Assembly: GCF_011007365.1 (NCBI RefSeq)
Contig: NZ_WFKM01000011.1
Location: 159,034-223,033, forward strand
DNA length: 64,000 nucleotides
From: Sphingobacterium sp. xlx-96
GTDB lineage: Bacteria > Bacteroidota > Bacteroidia > Sphingobacteriales > Sphingobacteriaceae
Reading direction: 5' to 3'
Below the pieces are notes generated by a model that was given only the letters and a program-made list of their open reading frames with translations, ran no database searches and was not told the DNA's origin. The position numbers and the translations under genes are program-made. Shown here in pieces: positions 62,810 through 64,000 of the stretch. Numbering within the stretch: position 1 is the stretch's first letter; each line of letters opens with the position of its first letter.

Positions 62810-62831
62810 ATTATTCCAAATTTGGAATAAT
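62810..62831 (-). promoter_or_regulatory. 22-bp perfect palindrome, probable XRE operator
   Basis: Core TTATTCCAAATTTGGAATAA (62811-62830) with one extra A/T pair on the outside; upstream of the regulator start at 62779. Confidence 0.7.
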
Positions 62832-62945
62832 TGAAATTGATTACTATATTTGAATTATCATTCGTTGGTAATGGCGTGAGAAACCTAAAACCAGTATGAA
62901 TGAGAAGTATAGACTTAAATAAGAATCGTAGATATTCAGATAGGG

Positions 62946-63010
62946 CCTCCCTTAATTTTTTAAGGTCGTGGTCGCGTAGTTTCTCACGCTCAACCATTGA
63001 GCAAGGGAGG
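62946..63010. other. Palindrome-rich patch, possible structured RNA
   Basis: Outer arms CCTCCCTT (62946-62953) and AAGGGAGG (63003-63010) enclose a small hairpin CTTAA TTTT TTAAG and a perfect GCTCAA-CCA-TTGAGC hairpin (62988-63002). Both strands also have short open frames here, which I do not trust. Confidence 0.3.
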
Positions 63011-63435
63011 TTCCTTTTCTGTTCATTATATTTTATTGGCAACCTGAAATGTTGGCTTTTTAGGCTATTGATCTGTCCCCCAGAATAGTATGTTTCACTC
63101 ACCATTTTTATTTATTCAAAGTATCGGTTACACCAAATAAAAACCAATTATTTCTATTAGCACACGCTCCAGGTATAACGATAGCGTTAAATTGTTTAAT
63201 TTATTGACATATAGATTTTTAAATAATACTGTCTGAAATAAGACTTTCCATCTATTTGTCGCTAATATAGCTTAAAACCTCGAAGAGCTCTTCAAGGCTT
63301 TTGGCAAACTTAAATTACTTGAAAAATGAAACATTTTTTTAGGGGTGGGGAAGGACTGTCCTGTGGACAGAGTGACAAAGATCTTTCTAGTCACCCGATA
63401 GAACAAAACAATAGATTTCGAGATAGATTATCTAC

Positions 63436-63473
63436 GATGAGCCCTTCGGGGTTGCTTCTTCGCGAAGCTCATC
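63436..63473. repeat. Hairpin of a dispersed-repeat type
   Basis: GATGAGC (63436-63442) and GCTCATC (63467-63473) around TTCGCGAA. Followed by CGCAATGACGAACGGGAGG. It resembles the CGTCATTGCGA-type short interspersed repeats known in several bacteria. Confidence 0.4.
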
Positions 63474-63654
63474 GCAATGACGAACGGGAGGCAGGGCAAT
63501 CCGTGATAAATCTGGTAAAAAGATATCCAGCAGATCCACTCTTGGTAAGAAGTAGCTACAGAGCAGGTAAGGAACCTGTAGGGGCTCAAGACGACCGATT
63601 TCATTCTGCCCAAGGCCTGCCCTTGTCCGGCCTTGATTCTGCCAAAACACGGTC

Positions 63655-63730
63655 GATCCCCGATGGATCCCCGATGAATCCCCGGTCACCATCGGGGCGC
63701 GATCGGAGAACGATCGGAAGTTCATCGGGG
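63655..63730. repeat. GATCCCCGATG direct and inverted repeats
   Basis: Two tandem 11-bp copies of GATCCCCGATG (63655-63676), a partial third, and two inverted CATCGGGG copies (63690-63697, 63723-63730). Confidence 0.55.
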
Positions 63731-63949
63731 AAAAGTGGTATTTGCCCAGGTTCTGGCAGGTACCCAGTAGGGGCTAGCGCTGCTTATCTGTCGCCTACTG
63801 GTGGCGTAGCAGATGGTTCACAAGCAAGAAATAACCAAGGAACAACCGAAAAACAGGCCAAGCGCCAACAAAGCCCAGAGAAAGAGCCGCAGATAGGTAA
63901 TGCCTTTGCAGGCGGCAACGAGGTGTCCGACAGGAGAGAGGTAGTGACT

Positions 63950-63991
63950 TTGTTCGCACCTTGTTCGCCCCTTGTTCGCACCTTGTTCGGC
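63950..63991. repeat. 11-bp tandem repeat TTGTTCGCNCC
   Basis: Nearly four copies with units starting at 63950, 63961, 63972 and 63983; one base varies (A/C) and the last copy is partial. Confidence 0.7.
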
Positions 63992-64000
63992 AAATGTCTA

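Larger units (their letters stand above)
62832..64000. other. Right-end non-coding region with short GC-rich repeats
   Basis: Open frames here are either low-complexity or repeat-derived and I support none of them. Contents: a palindrome-rich patch at 62946-63010, about 300 bp of unremarkable AT-rich DNA, then from about 63340 a marked shift to GC-rich sequence with three groups of short repeats (63436-63473, 63655-63730, 63950-63991). Confidence 0.4.

Noticed and set aside
62761..63105. 114-aa - strand frame and 62-aa + strand frame
   Set aside because: They overlap each other and the XRE operator, have no convincing start, and the region is rich in inverted repeats.
63428..63993. Open frames in the right-end repeats
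   Set aside because: Their codons derive from the short GC-rich repeats and their composition is unlike any neighbour.
1..64000. CRISPR arrays
   Set aside because: No regularly spaced repeats of 24-40 bp with unique spacers, and no cas genes.
1..64000. tRNA or rRNA genes
   Set aside because: No cloverleaf with a GGTTCRA T-loop or rRNA core sequence seen on either strand; the island is not next to a visible tRNA attachment site.

Overview
The window is AT-rich DNA from a member of the Bacteroidota, most likely a Sphingobacterium-type Sphingobacteriaceae. Evidence: an anti-sigma FecR / SusC / SusD triplet, many lipoproteins with Bacteroidota-style signal peptides, -7 promoter elements of the TAnnTTTG type (for example TACCTTTG), and a TIR-STING effector of the kind known from Sphingobacterium. 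I saw no rRNA, tRNA or CRISPR array.

Layout. 1-6.5 kb: a FecR anti-sigma factor followed by a SusC/SusD outer-membrane uptake pair and a strong terminator. 6.5-9 kb: a DUF6934 gene relic, an ImmA/IrrE metallopeptidase with a PIN-like DUF4411 partner (toxin-antitoxin-like pair), and a decayed ORF6N gene. 9-15 kb: hypothetical membrane and exported proteins, a 0.9-kb non-coding stretch with phased direct repeats and a nested stem-loop, and a large lipoprotein coupled to two paralogous small membrane proteins. 15-20.5 kb: ORF6N and HicB-like relics, then about 4.5 kb (outer-membrane barrel, beta-propeller, membrane fragment) bounded by two identical 18-bp direct repeats. 20.2-25.3 kb: small exported proteins, a Bro-N-Fic fusion and the only intact ORF6N gene. 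25.3-31.9 kb: a scrapyard of relics (DUF6934, IS21 fragment, unknown fragment, a collapsed ferredoxin reductase, an AlbA_2-type fragment) around a small redox operon (Crp-like regulator, flavodoxin-like oxidoreductase, DUF4405), a fasciclin protein and MsrB. 32-36.2 kb: lipoproteins and a TM2-SHOCT membrane protein.

36.8-62.8 kb is a defence island on the + strand, interrupted by an intact IS21-family element that splits a lipoprotein gene. In order: (a) an uncharacterised three-gene cassette of an Hsp70-like ATPase with a helical-repeat tail, a compact SF1 helicase, and a 598-aa protein of unknown fold; (b) a CBASS locus with WYL regulator, CD-NTase, TIR-STING and a small zinc-cluster protein, with a shared operator-like sequence upstream of both the regulator and the CD-NTase; (c) a type I restriction-modification operon hsdRMS that continues, overlapping, into a protein with a HEPN-like R-x4-H motif and further unknown genes; (d) a Septu pair (PtuA ATPase, PtuB HNH nuclease) followed by a nucleotidyltransferase-HEPN protein; (e) a convergent XRE regulator with a 22-bp perfect palindrome in front of it. 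The last 1.2 kb has no supported gene and holds GC-rich short repeats.

The best candidate for an undescribed system is the Hsp70-helicase-unknown cassette (36830-42121). Other notable observations are a palindrome inside the ORF6N genes that co-varies between paralogues, extra genes attached to the CBASS and type I RM operons, and a repeated inverted-repeat leader upstream of two lipoprotein genes. All family calls come from reading the translated sequence; no database search was run.
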